DNA of 64,000 nucleotides from VXYK01 sp965214565. Its GTDB lineage: Bacteria; Actinomycetota; Acidimicrobiia; Acidimicrobiales; Aldehydirespiratoraceae. How positions within the stretch are numbered: the stretch's first letter is position 1; every line of letters starts with the position of its first letter. A model generated the notes under the pieces. It was not told where the DNA came from. It saw only the letters and a program-made list of their open reading frames with translations, and did no database searches. This document shows, one piece after another, positions 34,945 through 43,508 of this stretch. A program made the position numbers and the translations under genes. The stretch covers positions 1,736,001 to 1,800,000 of the forward strand of contig OZ243951.1 of assembly GCA_965214565.1 (NCBI GenBank), written 5' to 3'.

Positions 34945-35349
34945 TCACCAGACGAAGCAGAGGATCTCGCCGCCCATGCGGTTCTTCCTTGCTTCTCGGT
35001 CAGACATGAGACCTTTGTTGGTGGAGACGACTGCGACACCGAGACCGCCCTGGACTCGGGGGATCTCGTCGCGCCTGCGGTAGATGCGAAGACCGGGCTT
35101 GGAGACTCGCTTGAGTCCCGAGATCACTCGGTCCCGATCAGGCGAGTACTTCATCTCGATGGTCAGGGTCCTACCGGGACGGTCACCGTTGTCGATCTCG
35201 GTGAACGAGCTGATGTAGCCCTCGTTCTTGAGCAGATCGGCGAGCGCCAACTTCTGTTTGGAGGAAGGCATCGCCACCTCATCGTGCATCGCCACATTGG
35301 CGTTGCGGATGCGGGTGAGCATGTCTGAAATGGGATCGGTCATTGTCAT
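34945..35349 (-). CDS. rpsH: 30S ribosomal protein S8
   Basis: 134 residues; MTMTDPISDMLTRIRNA and the C-terminal ST-N-K-G motif (VVSTNKGLMSDREARKN) are typical. A central 16S-binding protein and, in other bacteria, the spc-operon autoregulator. Confidence 0.97.
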   Translation of the reverse strand: MTMTDPISDMLTRIRNANVAMHDEVAMPSSKQKLALADLLKNEGYISSFTEIDNGDRPGRTLTIEMKYSPDRDRVISGLKRVSKPGLRIYRRRDEIPRVQGGLGVAVVSTNKGLMSDREARKNRMGGEILCFVW

Positions 35350-35364
35350 TGCGGCGTCACCTCC

Positions 35365-35550
35365 TCACCAGCTGGCCTTCTTGACACCGGGCAGCTCGCC
35401 GGCGTGGGCCATGTTGCGCAGGCAGATTCGGCACAGACCGAAGCGGCGATACACGGAGCGGGGTCGCCCGCAGCGACGGCATCGTGTGTAGGCGCGCACT
35501 TTGAACTTCGGTGTGCGCTTCTGTTTCTGCTTGAGTGCTTTTTTTGCCAT
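35365..35550 (-). CDS. rpsN: 30S ribosomal protein S14, zinc type (type Z)
   Basis: 61 residues with two C-x2-C pairs (CRRCGRPRSVYRRFGLCRIC) that bind zinc. The short zinc form is the one placed in the spc operon. Ends GELPGVKKASW, diagnostic for S14. Confidence 0.97.
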   Translation of the reverse strand: MAKKALKQKQKRTPKFKVRAYTRCRRCGRPRSVYRRFGLCRICLRNMAHAGELPGVKKASW

Positions 35551-35553
35551 GGG

Positions 35554-36120
35554 TCATTGCCCTTCGCGTCGGAACGGGAAACCGAATGCCGAGAGCAGGG
35601 CTCTGCCCTCGTCGTCGGTGGTCGCCGTCGTAACAATCGTTATGTCCATGCCTCGGGTGGCACCGACCTTGTCGTAGTCAATCTCGGGAAAGATGAGCTG
35701 TTCGGTCACGCCGAACGTGTAGTTGCCGTTGCCATCGAACGACCTGCGGGAGAGTCCCCTGAAGTCGCGGATTCGCGGGATGGCCAACGAGATGAGTCGA
35801 TCGAAGAACTCGTACATGCGGTCGCCGCGCAGTGTGACCTTGCAACCGATGGCCTGGCCTTCGCGCAGTTTGAAACTGGCGAGAGACTTCTTCGCTCTGG
35901 TGACTACCGGTTTCTGGCCCGCGATCGTGGCCATGTCCTCGAGTGCCCCTTCGAGCAGCTTGGCGGAACCGACCGCTTCTCCGACTCCCATGTTGAGCAC
36001 AATCTTCTCGAGCTTGGGAACCATCATCGGGTTGGGCAAGGCGAGCTCTTCTTGCAGCGAGGCGCGGATCTCGGTGTTGTAGCGGGTGCGGAACCGGGGT
36101 GCGTAGGTTGTGGGAGCCAT
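35554..36120 (-). CDS. rplE: 50S ribosomal protein L5
   Basis: 188 residues from ATG 36120, which overlaps the rplX stop (TGATG). An upstream in-frame start would overlap rplX by 27 bp and is not needed. Core: VPKLEKIVLNMGVGEA, REGQAIGCKVTLRGDRMYEF and EIDYDKVGATRGMDITIVTT. Binds 5S rRNA. Confidence 0.96.
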   Translation of the reverse strand: MAPTTYAPRFRTRYNTEIRASLQEELALPNPMMVPKLEKIVLNMGVGEAVGSAKLLEGALEDMATIAGQKPVVTRAKKSLASFKLREGQAIGCKVTLRGDRMYEFFDRLISLAIPRIRDFRGLSRRSFDGNGNYTFGVTEQLIFPEIDYDKVGATRGMDITIVTTATTDDEGRALLSAFGFPFRREGQ

Positions 36121-36458
36121 CAGATCTCGACTCCCGTACGGCGGCACACACGAACTTTCTGACCGTCTTCAGTGATCAGATAGCCGACGCGGGTCGCTCT
36201 TCCGTCTCCGGGACTGACCACGGCGACATTGGAGACGTCGATCGGCATGGCCTTTTCGATGATCCCACCCTGCTGATCGCCCCGTGTCGGGGCCTGATGC
36301 TTGCGCGCCACGTTGACGCCTTCGACGATGACCTTCCCCTTCTCAGGAATGGCACGCTCGACGACGCCCTCGACGCCCTTGTCCTTCCCTGACAGGACGA
36401 CGACCCGGTCACCTGCATGGATTTTCATAGAGGCATGCTTCTTTCTGGCGCTCATCAC
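36120..36458 (-). CDS. rplX: 50S ribosomal protein L24
   Basis: 112 residues with the KOW motif (MKIHAGDRVVVLSGKDKGVE) and the VEGVNVARKHQAP block. The first ten residues precede the conserved start; GTG 36458 or ATG 36455 both overlap the rplN stop. Confidence 0.95.
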   Translation of the reverse strand: MMSARKKHASMKIHAGDRVVVLSGKDKGVEGVVERAIPEKGKVIVEGVNVARKHQAPTRGDQQGGIIEKAMPIDVSNVAVVSPGDGRATRVGYLITEDGQKVRVCRRTGVEI

Positions 36459-36823
36459 AGAACCTCCGGGGCCAGCGAGACGATTCGCATGAACTGTTTG
36501 TCGCGTAGTTCACGACCGACCGGGCCGAAGATGCGCGTACCGCGTGGTTGGCGCTGTTCGTTGATCAGCACCGCGGCGTTCTCGTCGAAGCGGATGTAGC
36601 TGCCGTCGGGACGGCGCTTCTCCTTCTTGACACGCACCACGACACAACGGACGACGTCGCCCTTCTTGACCTGTGCACCCGGGATGGCGTCTTTGACGGT
36701 CGCCACGAAAACGTCTCCAATCGACGCATAGCGACGCTTGGAGCCGCCGAGGACCTTGATACACAAGACCTCTTTCGCTCCGGAGTTGTCGGCGATCCGA
36801 AGTCGCGACTCTTGCTGGATCAC
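36455..36823 (-). CDS. rplN: 50S ribosomal protein L14
   Basis: 122 residues; MIQQESRLRIADNSGAKEVL and the C-terminal GPVGRELRDKQFMRIVSLAP are canonical. Overlaps rpsQ by 4 bp. Confidence 0.97.
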   Translation of the reverse strand: MIQQESRLRIADNSGAKEVLCIKVLGGSKRRYASIGDVFVATVKDAIPGAQVKKGDVVRCVVVRVKKEKRRPDGSYIRFDENAAVLINEQRQPRGTRIFGPVGRELRDKQFMRIVSLAPEVL

Positions 36824-37089
36824 TTGGCACGCTCCAAGATTTCCACGAGCCGCCAGCGCTTGGTCTTGGAGAGCGGACGAGTCTCCTGAACACGTACGCG
36901 GTCACCCACGTTGAGAGCGTTCTCTTCATCGTGGACATGGAGACGCTTGGTGCGCTGAATCGTCTTCGAATAGCGACGATGCTGGACCCGGTCGATCGCT
37001 TCCACCACGGCGGTCTTGTCCATATTGTTGGACACGACCAGACCATCACGGACCTTGCGAGCTTTGCGCTGTTGCGTTGCTTGGGTCAT
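36820..37089 (-). CDS. rpsQ: 30S ribosomal protein S17
   Basis: 89 residues from ATG 37089 (MTQATQQRKARKVRDGLVVS). The S17 core follows: NMDKTAVVEAIDRVQHRRYS, HDEENALNVGDRVRVQETRP. The open frame continues upstream antiphase to rpmC and is not used. Confidence 0.96.
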   Translation of the reverse strand: MTQATQQRKARKVRDGLVVSNNMDKTAVVEAIDRVQHRRYSKTIQRTKRLHVHDEENALNVGDRVRVQETRPLSKTKRWRLVEILERAK

Positions 37090-37091
37090 TT

Positions 37092-37316
37092 TCAGGCCTC
37101 CTGAGCTTCGAGTGCTTCTGCGTCGGCGATCTCGCGTGCCCGCAACTCGGTCAGCACACGGGCGATGTCTTTCTTGACGGCTTTCAAGCGAGCCGAATTG
37201 TCCAGTTGGTTGGTGGCGAACTGGAAGCGCAGGTTGAACAGCTCTTCCTTGTAGTCGGCAAGACGTTCGATGAGGTCCGTGTCGGCGAGTTCTATCAGTG
37301 TGGTCTTGCGGGCCAT
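37092..37316 (-). CDS. rpmC: 50S ribosomal protein L29
   Basis: 74 residues; LADYKEELFNLRFQFATNQL and the KKDIARVLTELRARE helix are typical. Overlaps the rplP stop by one base and leads directly into rpsQ. Confidence 0.96.
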   Translation of the reverse strand: MARKTTLIELADTDLIERLADYKEELFNLRFQFATNQLDNSARLKAVKKDIARVLTELRAREIADAEALEAQEA

Positions 37317-37732
37317 CAGAATCCCTCCTCACGGGTCACGAAGCGGGCCTTGATCGGCATCTTCTGGATGGCACGCTCGATCGCGGCACGGGCGACGTCC
37401 TCGTCGTGATACGAAAGCTCGTAGAGGATCCTCCCGGGTTTCACAACGGCGACCCAGTGCTCCGGGTTGCCTTTGCCCGAACCCATGCGGGTCTCGGCGG
37501 GTTTGCTGGTTACGGGCTTGTCCGGGAAGACATTGATCCACACCTTGCCACCGCGCTTGATGTGGCGGGTCATGGCGATACGACCGGCCTCGATCTGACG
37601 CGCGGTGATCCATCCGGGTTCGAGGGCCTGAATGCCGAAATCTCCGTAGGTGACCTCGGTTGCACCCTTGGCGATGCCCTTGGTGCGCCCTCTGTGGTGT
37701 TTGCGGTGTTTGACTTTTTTTGGCATCAACAT
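37316..37732 (-). CDS. rplP: 50S ribosomal protein L16
   Basis: 138 residues from ATG 37732 (or 37726, MPKKVKHRKHHRGRTKG). GDFGIQALEPGWITARQIEA, RGGKVWINVFPDKPVT and RMGSGKGNPEHWVAVVKPGR are the L16 signatures. The much longer upstream frame is antiphase to rpsC. Confidence 0.96.
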   Translation of the reverse strand: MLMPKKVKHRKHHRGRTKGIAKGATEVTYGDFGIQALEPGWITARQIEAGRIAMTRHIKRGGKVWINVFPDKPVTSKPAETRMGSGKGNPEHWVAVVKPGRILYELSYHDEDVARAAIERAIQKMPIKARFVTREEGF

Positions 37733-37743
37733 GACGGCGGCCT

Positions 37744-38643
37744 TCAGTCGTTCGCGCGGAAGTGGGGAGTCTCGCTCTGCTCGCGAGTCGAGGCTTCGAT
37801 GGCGTCCTCCTCGTCGAGGAGCTTCTCGAACTCGGGGTCGGCCTCTTTGATGAGCGGTGCCGGTTCCTCGTCGGGGTCCGGTTCGATATCGGTCGTTTCG
37901 CGCCGACGCGCCGCGGCTGAGGAGACGATCTTGCGGGACCTCGACTGGCCTGATGTCTCGCCGGTAGCCATGGCGGCTTCGAGGGTGGCCTTGTCTTCGG
38001 TCTGGGTCTTGTAGGGCAGGATGTCGCCCTTGTAGAGCCACACCTTGACACCGATCCGTCCGTATGTTGTCGGGGCCTCGCGGAATCCGTAGTCGACGTC
38101 GGCTCTGAGGGTGTGCAGCGGCACGCGGCCCTCGAGGTACCACTCGTTGCGGGCCATCTCCGACCCTCCGAGGCGTCCGGAGCACTGCACTCGGATACCG
38201 AGGGCACCAGCTTTCTGCGCGTTCTGTACTGCTCGTTTCATGGCGCGCCTGAACGCCACGCGTCCGGCGAGCTGGTCGGCGATGCCCTGTGCGATCAGCG
38301 CGGCGTCGAACTCAGGCTGTTTGATTTCCTGGATGTTGAGTTGAACTTTGGCGTTGCCGGTGATCTTGGTGAGCCCCGAGCGGAGGCGGTCCGCCTCGCT
38401 CCCTCGACGGCCAATGACAATCCCGGGGCGGGCTGTGTGAACGTCCACACGAAGTCGGTCGCGGGTGCGCTCCACCTCGACCCGGCTGATGGCCGCGTGG
38501 GGGAGTTCGGTGAAGAGGAAGTCGCGGATCTGCCAGTCCTCGATGACGTTGTCGGCGTATTCCTGGCGATCGGCGAACCAGCGGCTCTTCCATTCCGTTG
38601 TGACGCCGAGGCGGAATCCGTAGGGGTTGACCTTCTGTCCCAT
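37744..38643 (-). CDS. rpsC: 30S ribosomal protein S3 with acidic C-terminal extension
   Basis: 299 residues, about 70-80 beyond the conserved core. MGQKVNPYGFRLGVTTEWKS, the KH domain (VHTARPGIVIGRRGSEADRL) and VWLYKGDILPYKTQ mark the body. The tail from ~225 is low complexity and acidic (TTDIEPDPDEEPAPLIKEAD). Start overlaps the rplV stop. Confidence 0.96.
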   Translation of the reverse strand: MGQKVNPYGFRLGVTTEWKSRWFADRQEYADNVIEDWQIRDFLFTELPHAAISRVEVERTRDRLRVDVHTARPGIVIGRRGSEADRLRSGLTKITGNAKVQLNIQEIKQPEFDAALIAQGIADQLAGRVAFRRAMKRAVQNAQKAGALGIRVQCSGRLGGSEMARNEWYLEGRVPLHTLRADVDYGFREAPTTYGRIGVKVWLYKGDILPYKTQTEDKATLEAAMATGETSGQSRSRKIVSSAAARRRETTDIEPDPDEEPAPLIKEADPEFEKLLDEEDAIEASTREQSETPHFRAND

Positions 38644-39323
38644 CAGTCTTGTCCTCCGGGTTTCTCGCTGTCGGTATCGCTGTCGGCTGAGCTGTCGGTG
38701 TCGTCGCCGGATTCGTCGCCGGATTCGTCGATGGCAGGTTCGCTCGATGTCATGGCCTGCTCAGTAGCGGCGACGATTTCCGCAGCCTGCTCCTCAACCG
38801 TAGGCTCAACCTGCTCAACCTCTTCCGACTCTTCGGCCTCTTTGGCCTCTTCAGAACGGTCGCGGCTCCGTTGAACCCTGCGTCGACGTGCCTCTGCCGC
38901 GTTGCCGGTGATACTGCGACCGCTGCTCGCCTCGCGTTCACGGATCGCTTCGAGTGAGTCCTCGTCGTACTGGCTGACGATCACGGTGATGTGGCAGGTC
39001 CGTTTGAGAATGGGTGTCGAGCGACCGCGGGCCCTCGGCCGGGCTCGTTTGAGGGTCATGCCCTCATCGGCGTAGCAGGCGGAGACGAACAGCTCCTCGG
39101 CCATCAGATTGTCGTTGTGCGCAGCGTTGGCAACGGCTGAGTCGAGGACTTTGGCCACATCCTTACTGATGCCGCGCTCGGAGAAGGCAAGGATCTCCGA
39201 GGCCTCGCCGTACGACTTGTTGCGGATTTGGTTGAGCACCTCGCGCGCCTTGGAGGCCGAGGACCGCACATACTTGGCCTGCGCGCGTGTCCCGGGGCGT
39301 TCGTTGGTCTTGGGACCGGTCAT
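38643..39323 (-). CDS. rplV: 50S ribosomal protein L22 with long acidic extension
   Basis: 226 residues, roughly double the usual ~115. Residues 10-120 are L22 proper (AKYVRSSASKAREVLNQIRN, RARPRARGRSTPILKRTCHI). The rest is a Glu/Asp/Ser-rich tail (EEAKEAEESEEVEQVEPTVE, SGDESGDDTDSSADSDTDS). The C-terminal end lies near the exit-tunnel surface in known ribosomes, so the tail could protrude. Confidence 0.95.
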   Translation of the reverse strand: MTGPKTNERPGTRAQAKYVRSSASKAREVLNQIRNKSYGEASEILAFSERGISKDVAKVLDSAVANAAHNDNLMAEELFVSACYADEGMTLKRARPRARGRSTPILKRTCHITVIVSQYDEDSLEAIREREASSGRSITGNAAEARRRRVQRSRDRSEEAKEAEESEEVEQVEPTVEEQAAEIVAATEQAMTSSEPAIDESGDESGDDTDSSADSDTDSEKPGGQD

Positions 39324-39601
39324 CAGCGACGGGCTCCCCGCTCCTGGCCCGCATGGAACTTGAACGTGCGGGTCGGCGCGAACTCGCCGAGCTTGTGACC
39401 GACCATCGACTCGGTGAGATAGACGGGCACGTGCTTGCGGCCGTCGTGAACTGCGATCGTGTGGCCCACCATGTCGGGGATGATGGTTGAGCGCCTGGAC
39501 CAGGTCTTTATGACCTTCTTGGTGCCCGACTCGTTGAGAGCATCCACCTTCTTGAGGAGGTGGTCATCAACAAAGGGGCCCTTCTTGAGACTGCGCGGCA
39601 T
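39323..39601 (-). CDS. rpsS: 30S ribosomal protein S19
   Basis: 92 residues; MPRSLKKGPFVDDHLLKKV, TWSRRSTIIPDMVGHTIAVH and VGHKLGEFAPTRTFKFHAG are canonical. Confidence 0.97.
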   Translation of the reverse strand: MPRSLKKGPFVDDHLLKKVDALNESGTKKVIKTWSRRSTIIPDMVGHTIAVHDGRKHVPVYLTESMVGHKLGEFAPTRTFKFHAGQERGARR

Positions 39602-39606
39602 AGCAA

Positions 39607-40443
39607 TTACCTCCGCGAACCGCGCGTCCGGCGACGGCGCACGATCAGCTTGTCGGACTGTTTGTTCTTCTTGCGGGTCCTGCCCTCAGGCTTGCCCCAC
39701 GGCGAGACCGGATGGCGACCACCGGAAGTCTTGCCCTCTCCGCCGCCATGGGGGTGATCGACCGGGTTCATGGCGACACCGCGGGTCTGGGGGCGCTTGC
39801 CCTTCCAGCGGTTGCGTCCGGCTTTGCCGATCTTGAGGAGTTCGTGGCTTGAATTGCCGACCTCCCCGACCGTTGCACGGCAGTCGATCGGCACCCGACG
39901 CATCTCACTGCTGGGGAGACGCAGGGTGGCGAAGTCGCCTTCCTTCGCGACCATGTGGATCGCAGCGCCGGCTGAACGACCCATCTTGGCGCCCGCACCG
40001 GCTTTCAGTTCGACGTTGTGGACCACGGTGCCCACCGGGATATAGCGCAACGGCAGAGCATTGCCGACACGGATGTCGGCACCCCTGCCGGACTGAAGCT
40101 TGTCACCGACCTTCAGGTCGCGGGGAGCGAGGATATAGCGCTTCTCGCCGTCGTGGTAGTGCAGCAGGGCGATATTGCAGGTCCGGTTGGGGTCGTATTC
40201 GATCGATGCGACTGTCGCTGTCACGCCGTCTTTGCTGCGGTTGAAATCGATCACCCGGTAGCGCCGTTTGTGGCCGCCCCCGCGGTGACGTGAAGTCTTG
40301 CGCCCATAGTTGTTTCGCCCGCCTGTGCCGGACTTGCCGGTTACGAGGCTGCGTTCGGGCTTTGTTGATGTGATTTCGGTGAAGTCCGAAGAGGTCTGGA
40401 AGCGACGCCCCGGACTCGTCGGCTTGCGTTTTCGAATGGCCAT
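39607..40443 (-). CDS. rplB: 50S ribosomal protein L2
   Basis: 278 residues. HRGGGHKRRYRVIDFNRSKD and the peptidyl-transferase-proximal MNPVDHPHGGGEGKTSGGRH are intact, the latter containing the conserved His. Confidence 0.98.
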   Translation of the reverse strand: MAIRKRKPTSPGRRFQTSSDFTEITSTKPERSLVTGKSGTGGRNNYGRKTSRHRGGGHKRRYRVIDFNRSKDGVTATVASIEYDPNRTCNIALLHYHDGEKRYILAPRDLKVGDKLQSGRGADIRVGNALPLRYIPVGTVVHNVELKAGAGAKMGRSAGAAIHMVAKEGDFATLRLPSSEMRRVPIDCRATVGEVGNSSHELLKIGKAGRNRWKGKRPQTRGVAMNPVDHPHGGGEGKTSGGRHPVSPWGKPEGRTRKKNKQSDKLIVRRRRTRGSRR

Positions 40444-40445
40444 GT

Positions 40446-40736
40446 CTACGCCTCGAACAGATCGATTGAGTCACCCTCGGCGAGAGTGACGCGGGCACGC
40501 TTCTGGTCGCTGCTTCGAACCCAGCGACCGGTACGCCTCTCACGCTTGCGCTTGCCCTTGCGGTTAAGAGTGTTGACCTTCAGTACCGAAACGTCGAAGA
40601 TGGTCTCCACGGCATCGCGGATCTCGGTCTTGGAGGCTTTGGGAGCCACAACGAAGGTGTAGACGCCCTCTTCAAGCAGCCCGTAGGACTTCTCAGACAC
40701 GACCGGGCGCAGGATTACGTCACGATGGTCTTTCAC
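40446..40736 (-). CDS. rplW: 50S ribosomal protein L23
   Basis: 96 residues from GTG 40736 (KDHRDVILRPVVSEKSYGLL), which overlaps the rplD stop (GTGA). The core VYTFVVAPKASKTEIRDAVE and the extended loop NRKGKRKRERRTGRW are typical. Docking site of trigger factor and SRP at the tunnel exit. Confidence 0.95.
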   Translation of the reverse strand: MKDHRDVILRPVVSEKSYGLLEEGVYTFVVAPKASKTEIRDAVETIFDVSVLKVNTLNRKGKRKRERRTGRWVRSSDQKRARVTLAEGDSIDLFEA

Positions 40737-41440
40737 TGCTGCCCCCCGCTGTGGATGGATTTCTTGTCTTGGGTCGGCGGACCGCTGGCGGCGTCTTTGA
40801 GCGTTGCTTTGGTGAACACGACGACGTCGGAATCCAAGACGTCGTGGGTATTGAGCTCCATGGAATGCAGGCAGGACACGTGAGGAAGGTTGCGGAAGCT
40901 CTTGGCGGCGTTGGCGTCTCCGTCGTCGAGGACGACAAGAACCTTGCCCTGCGCACCGATGGCCTCGAGCGCTACCGAAGCGTCCTTGGTCTTGGGAGTC
41001 TCGAAGCTCCATTCATCGACCACGATGACCCTGCCCTCGGCCGCCCGGTCGGACAGGGCGCCGGCCAAGGCGATCTTAATCATCTTCTTCGGTGTCCGCT
41101 GGCTGTAGTCACGGGGCTTGGGTCCATGGGCGATACCACCGCCTCGCCAGATCGGCGAGTTGCGTGATCCGGCACGGGCACGGCCTGTGCCCTTCTGGCG
41201 CCACGGCTTCGCTCCACCGCCCCGTACTTCCGAACGACTCTTGGTGCTGTGGGTGCCGGCCCTCTTAGCAGCCAGTTGTGCGGTTACGACCTGATGCATC
41301 ACAGCGATGTTGGGCTCAACTGCGAAGAGTTCGGGCGAGAGCGGTGCGGTGCCCGCATCAGCCCCGCTCTGGGTCTTGACGGCGATGGTGTTGGCAGCTT
41401 TCTCGGCGGCCGTCGTCTTCTTCGAGGTCTCTTCAGCCAT
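40733..41440 (-). CDS. rplD: 50S ribosomal protein L4
   Basis: 235 residues; HSTKSRSEVRGGGAKPWRQK and GTGRARAGSRNSPIWRGGG form the conserved tunnel loop. N-terminal ~30 residues are Ala/Lys-rich. In model bacteria L4 autoregulates the S10 operon; see the hairpins upstream of rplC. Confidence 0.96.
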   Translation of the reverse strand: MAEETSKKTTAAEKAANTIAVKTQSGADAGTAPLSPELFAVEPNIAVMHQVVTAQLAAKRAGTHSTKSRSEVRGGGAKPWRQKGTGRARAGSRNSPIWRGGGIAHGPKPRDYSQRTPKKMIKIALAGALSDRAAEGRVIVVDEWSFETPKTKDASVALEAIGAQGKVLVVLDDGDANAAKSFRNLPHVSCLHSMELNTHDVLDSDVVVFTKATLKDAASGPPTQDKKSIHSGGQQ

Positions 41441-41441
41441 C

Positions 41442-42080
41442 TCAGCCAGCCTTCACCGCGTTGCGCACGATCACCGTGCCGCCGGCGGGACCCGGTACAG
41501 AGCCACGAAGCAGGATCACCTCGGCACCCGGGTCGCTGCGTACGACTTCGAGGTTCAAGGTGGTGACCTTCTCATTGCCCGCCCGGCCCGGCATCTTGCG
41601 ACCCTTGAAAACACGGGACGGCGTGGCACACTGGCCGATCGCTCCAGGTTTGCGATGCACCTTGTGAGCACCATGGGAAGCTGGCGCGCCCTTGAATCCG
41701 TGCCGTTTCATCACCCCGGCGAAGCCCTTGCCCCGAGAGATTGCGGTCACATCCACGCGCTCGCCCGCAATCAGCAGGTCCGCAGCGATCTGTTGACCGA
41801 CGGAATACTCCGAGACATCGTCGAGACGCAACTCGACGAGCTTTGAGCCCGGTTCAACGCCCGCAGCGGAGAAATGGCCCGCCTCGGGCATCGTGAGCTT
41901 TGCGGGGTCCTTCAAGCCGAGGGTCACCTGGATCGCGGAGTAGCCATCATTCTCAGGCGTCTTGATCTGCACGACGCGGCAAGGCGAGACACGCAGAACA
42001 GTGACTGGAACGACACGGTTCCTTTCATCCCAAACCTGGGTCATGCCGACTTTCTCGCCGACGATCGCCTTGCTGGCCAT
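41442..42080 (-). CDS. rplC: 50S ribosomal protein L3
   Basis: 212 residues; VGEKVGMTQVWDERNRVVPV at the start and KGFAGVMKRHGFKGAPASHG mid-protein are L3 signatures. First gene of the leftward ribosomal run; rpsJ, its usual partner, is 2.5 kb away. AGGAAG lies six bases before the ATG. Confidence 0.97.
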   Translation of the reverse strand: MASKAIVGEKVGMTQVWDERNRVVPVTVLRVSPCRVVQIKTPENDGYSAIQVTLGLKDPAKLTMPEAGHFSAAGVEPGSKLVELRLDDVSEYSVGQQIAADLLIAGERVDVTAISRGKGFAGVMKRHGFKGAPASHGAHKVHRKPGAIGQCATPSRVFKGRKMPGRAGNEKVTTLNLEVVRSDPGAEVILLRGSVPGPAGGTVIVRNAVKAG

Positions 42081-42102
42081 AGTTGCTTCCTGTGGTCCTA
42101 GT

Positions 42103-42152
42103 GTGAGCTACCGCTCACGCGAGCGCTCCGCACGGGCGGACCCGGCGGAGCG
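42103..42152 (-). promoter_or_regulatory. Tandem hairpins in the rplC leader
   Basis: Two stable hairpins lie 23-72 bp upstream of the rplC start. One is GTGAGC / GCTCAC with a 4-nt loop (42103-42118). The other is CGCTCCG / CGGAGCG enclosing an inner CGGG/CCCG stem (42124-42152). They could form a ribosomal-protein-binding leader. A possible promoter, TTGGCA-16-TAAGCT, lies further upstream on the minus strand but its -10 is weak. The rest of the 275-bp divergent gap shows no gene. Confidence 0.45.
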
Positions 42153-42355
42153 TGGTTCAGTTTTGCGATGTGGTTCCCGTGGGCCTTCATCGACATCGAT
42201 TGTTGTGGCGCAAGTTCTGTAAGGAACCCTTGCCGAACAAGACCTCCTAGCTTATCGGGAAATTCCGTCATGCCAACTGTGTTGTTGTCGGGGGGCGGCC
42301 GGAGCCGTGGGAGCATCCCCGGATCGTTGGCCGTTTCGATGTAGCGTCCGCTTCG

Positions 42356-43465
42356 ATGACACCTGAGAGTGCCGGGCTGACTCCAAAGAGCGACAGCGGT
42401 GTTGCCGGGCAGGACGAGAAGACCAGTTCCAAGGTGCCGCGCTGGGTGGTCAAGGCGATCGCGCTGTTCTGGTTGGGCTGGGTCGTCGTCTATATCGGCA
42501 CTGGCGCAGTCCGGGCGTTGCGCTCGTTCCTGGTTGTCCTGCTGATCTCGGTATTCATCAGCTTCGCAGTGGAACCGGCCGTCAACCGGATGGAGACATG
42601 GAAGATCCGCCGCGGCCTGGGGGTCTGGATCGTCTATCTGCTTGCGTTGTGCGCCATGGCGGGATTCTCGGCAGCCATCGGGACGGCGTTGGCAGACCAG
42701 ATCGACAGTCTGATAGACGAAGCACCGACGTATGTCGAAGACATCGAAGACTGGCTGCAGGACAATATCGACGACGACATCGACCTGCAGAGGATTCAAG
42801 ACGAGTTCGTCGAGGGCGGCGGAATCAGCGACCTGGCCGAGCGCTTCGCGGATGACCTGGTCAACCTTGGTACGGCACTGCTCAACATCGTGTTCCATGC
42901 GTTCACCGTCTTGTTGTTCACCTACTACCTGGTCGCGGAGGGCCCGAAACTGAGGCTCATCATCGGCTCTGTCCTGGCACCCAAACGCCAGGAGATGTTG
43001 ATGAACATCTGGGATCTGGCGATAGAGAAGACCGGCGGGTATGTGTTCTCCCGCACGATCCTGGCGGTCATCTCGGCGATTGCGCACGGAATCGTGTTTG
43101 AGATCCTCGATGTTCCCTTTCCGATCCCACTGGCGCTCTGGGTCGGCGTGATCTCGCAGTTCATCCCGGTAATAGGCACATACTTTGCGGGTGCCCTGCC
43201 GGTGCTGGTCGCTGTGCTGGACGAACCTCGCAAAGCGCTGTGGGTTCTGGTCATGATCGTGGCGTATCAGCAGGTGGAGAACTATCTGCTGTCACCGAGG
43301 ATCACCGCGCACACCATGGAGATCCACGTAGCGGTGGCGTTCGGGTCCGTGGTGGTCGGTTCCGCTTTGCTCGGAGTCGTCGGAGCGCTGTTGGCTCTGC
43401 CCTTCGCCGCAACGGTTCAGGCGTTCATCTCCGGCTACCTGCATCACCGAGAGCAGAACGAATAG
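42356..43465 (+). CDS. AI-2E family transporter (PerM/TqsA-like)
   Basis: 369 residues with about eight hydrophobic helices. A cytoplasmic-looking acidic domain (DWLQDNIDDDIDLQRIQDEF) sits between helices 3 and 4. The family core VGVISQFIPVIGTYFAGALP and YQQVENYLLSPRI is clear, as is GALLALPFAATVQAFISGYL near the end. Family members include putative AI-2 exporters and Na+/H+ antiporters; the substrate is not deducible. It is the only rightward gene in this ribosomal region. Confidence 0.9.
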   Translation: MTPESAGLTPKSDSGVAGQDEKTSSKVPRWVVKAIALFWLGWVVVYIGTGAVRALRSFLVVLLISVFISFAVEPAVNRMETWKIRRGLGVWIVYLLALCAMAGFSAAIGTALADQIDSLIDEAPTYVEDIEDWLQDNIDDDIDLQRIQDEFVEGGGISDLAERFADDLVNLGTALLNIVFHAFTVLLFTYYLVAEGPKLRLIIGSVLAPKRQEMLMNIWDLAIEKTGGYVFSRTILAVISAIAHGIVFEILDVPFPIPLALWVGVISQFIPVIGTYFAGALPVLVAVLDEPRKALWVLVMIVAYQQVENYLLSPRITAHTMEIHVAVAFGSVVVGSALLGVVGALLALPFAATVQAFISGYLHHREQNE

Positions 43466-43508
43466 TGGCCTCAACGACAGCCCGATCGAACGGCCGGCGC
43501 CGGGTCGG

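Noticed and set aside
42098..43087. 329-codon open frame antisense to the AI-2E transporter
   Set aside because: Product is Gln/Arg/Asp-rich without motifs, while the plus strand encodes family-specific membrane helices.
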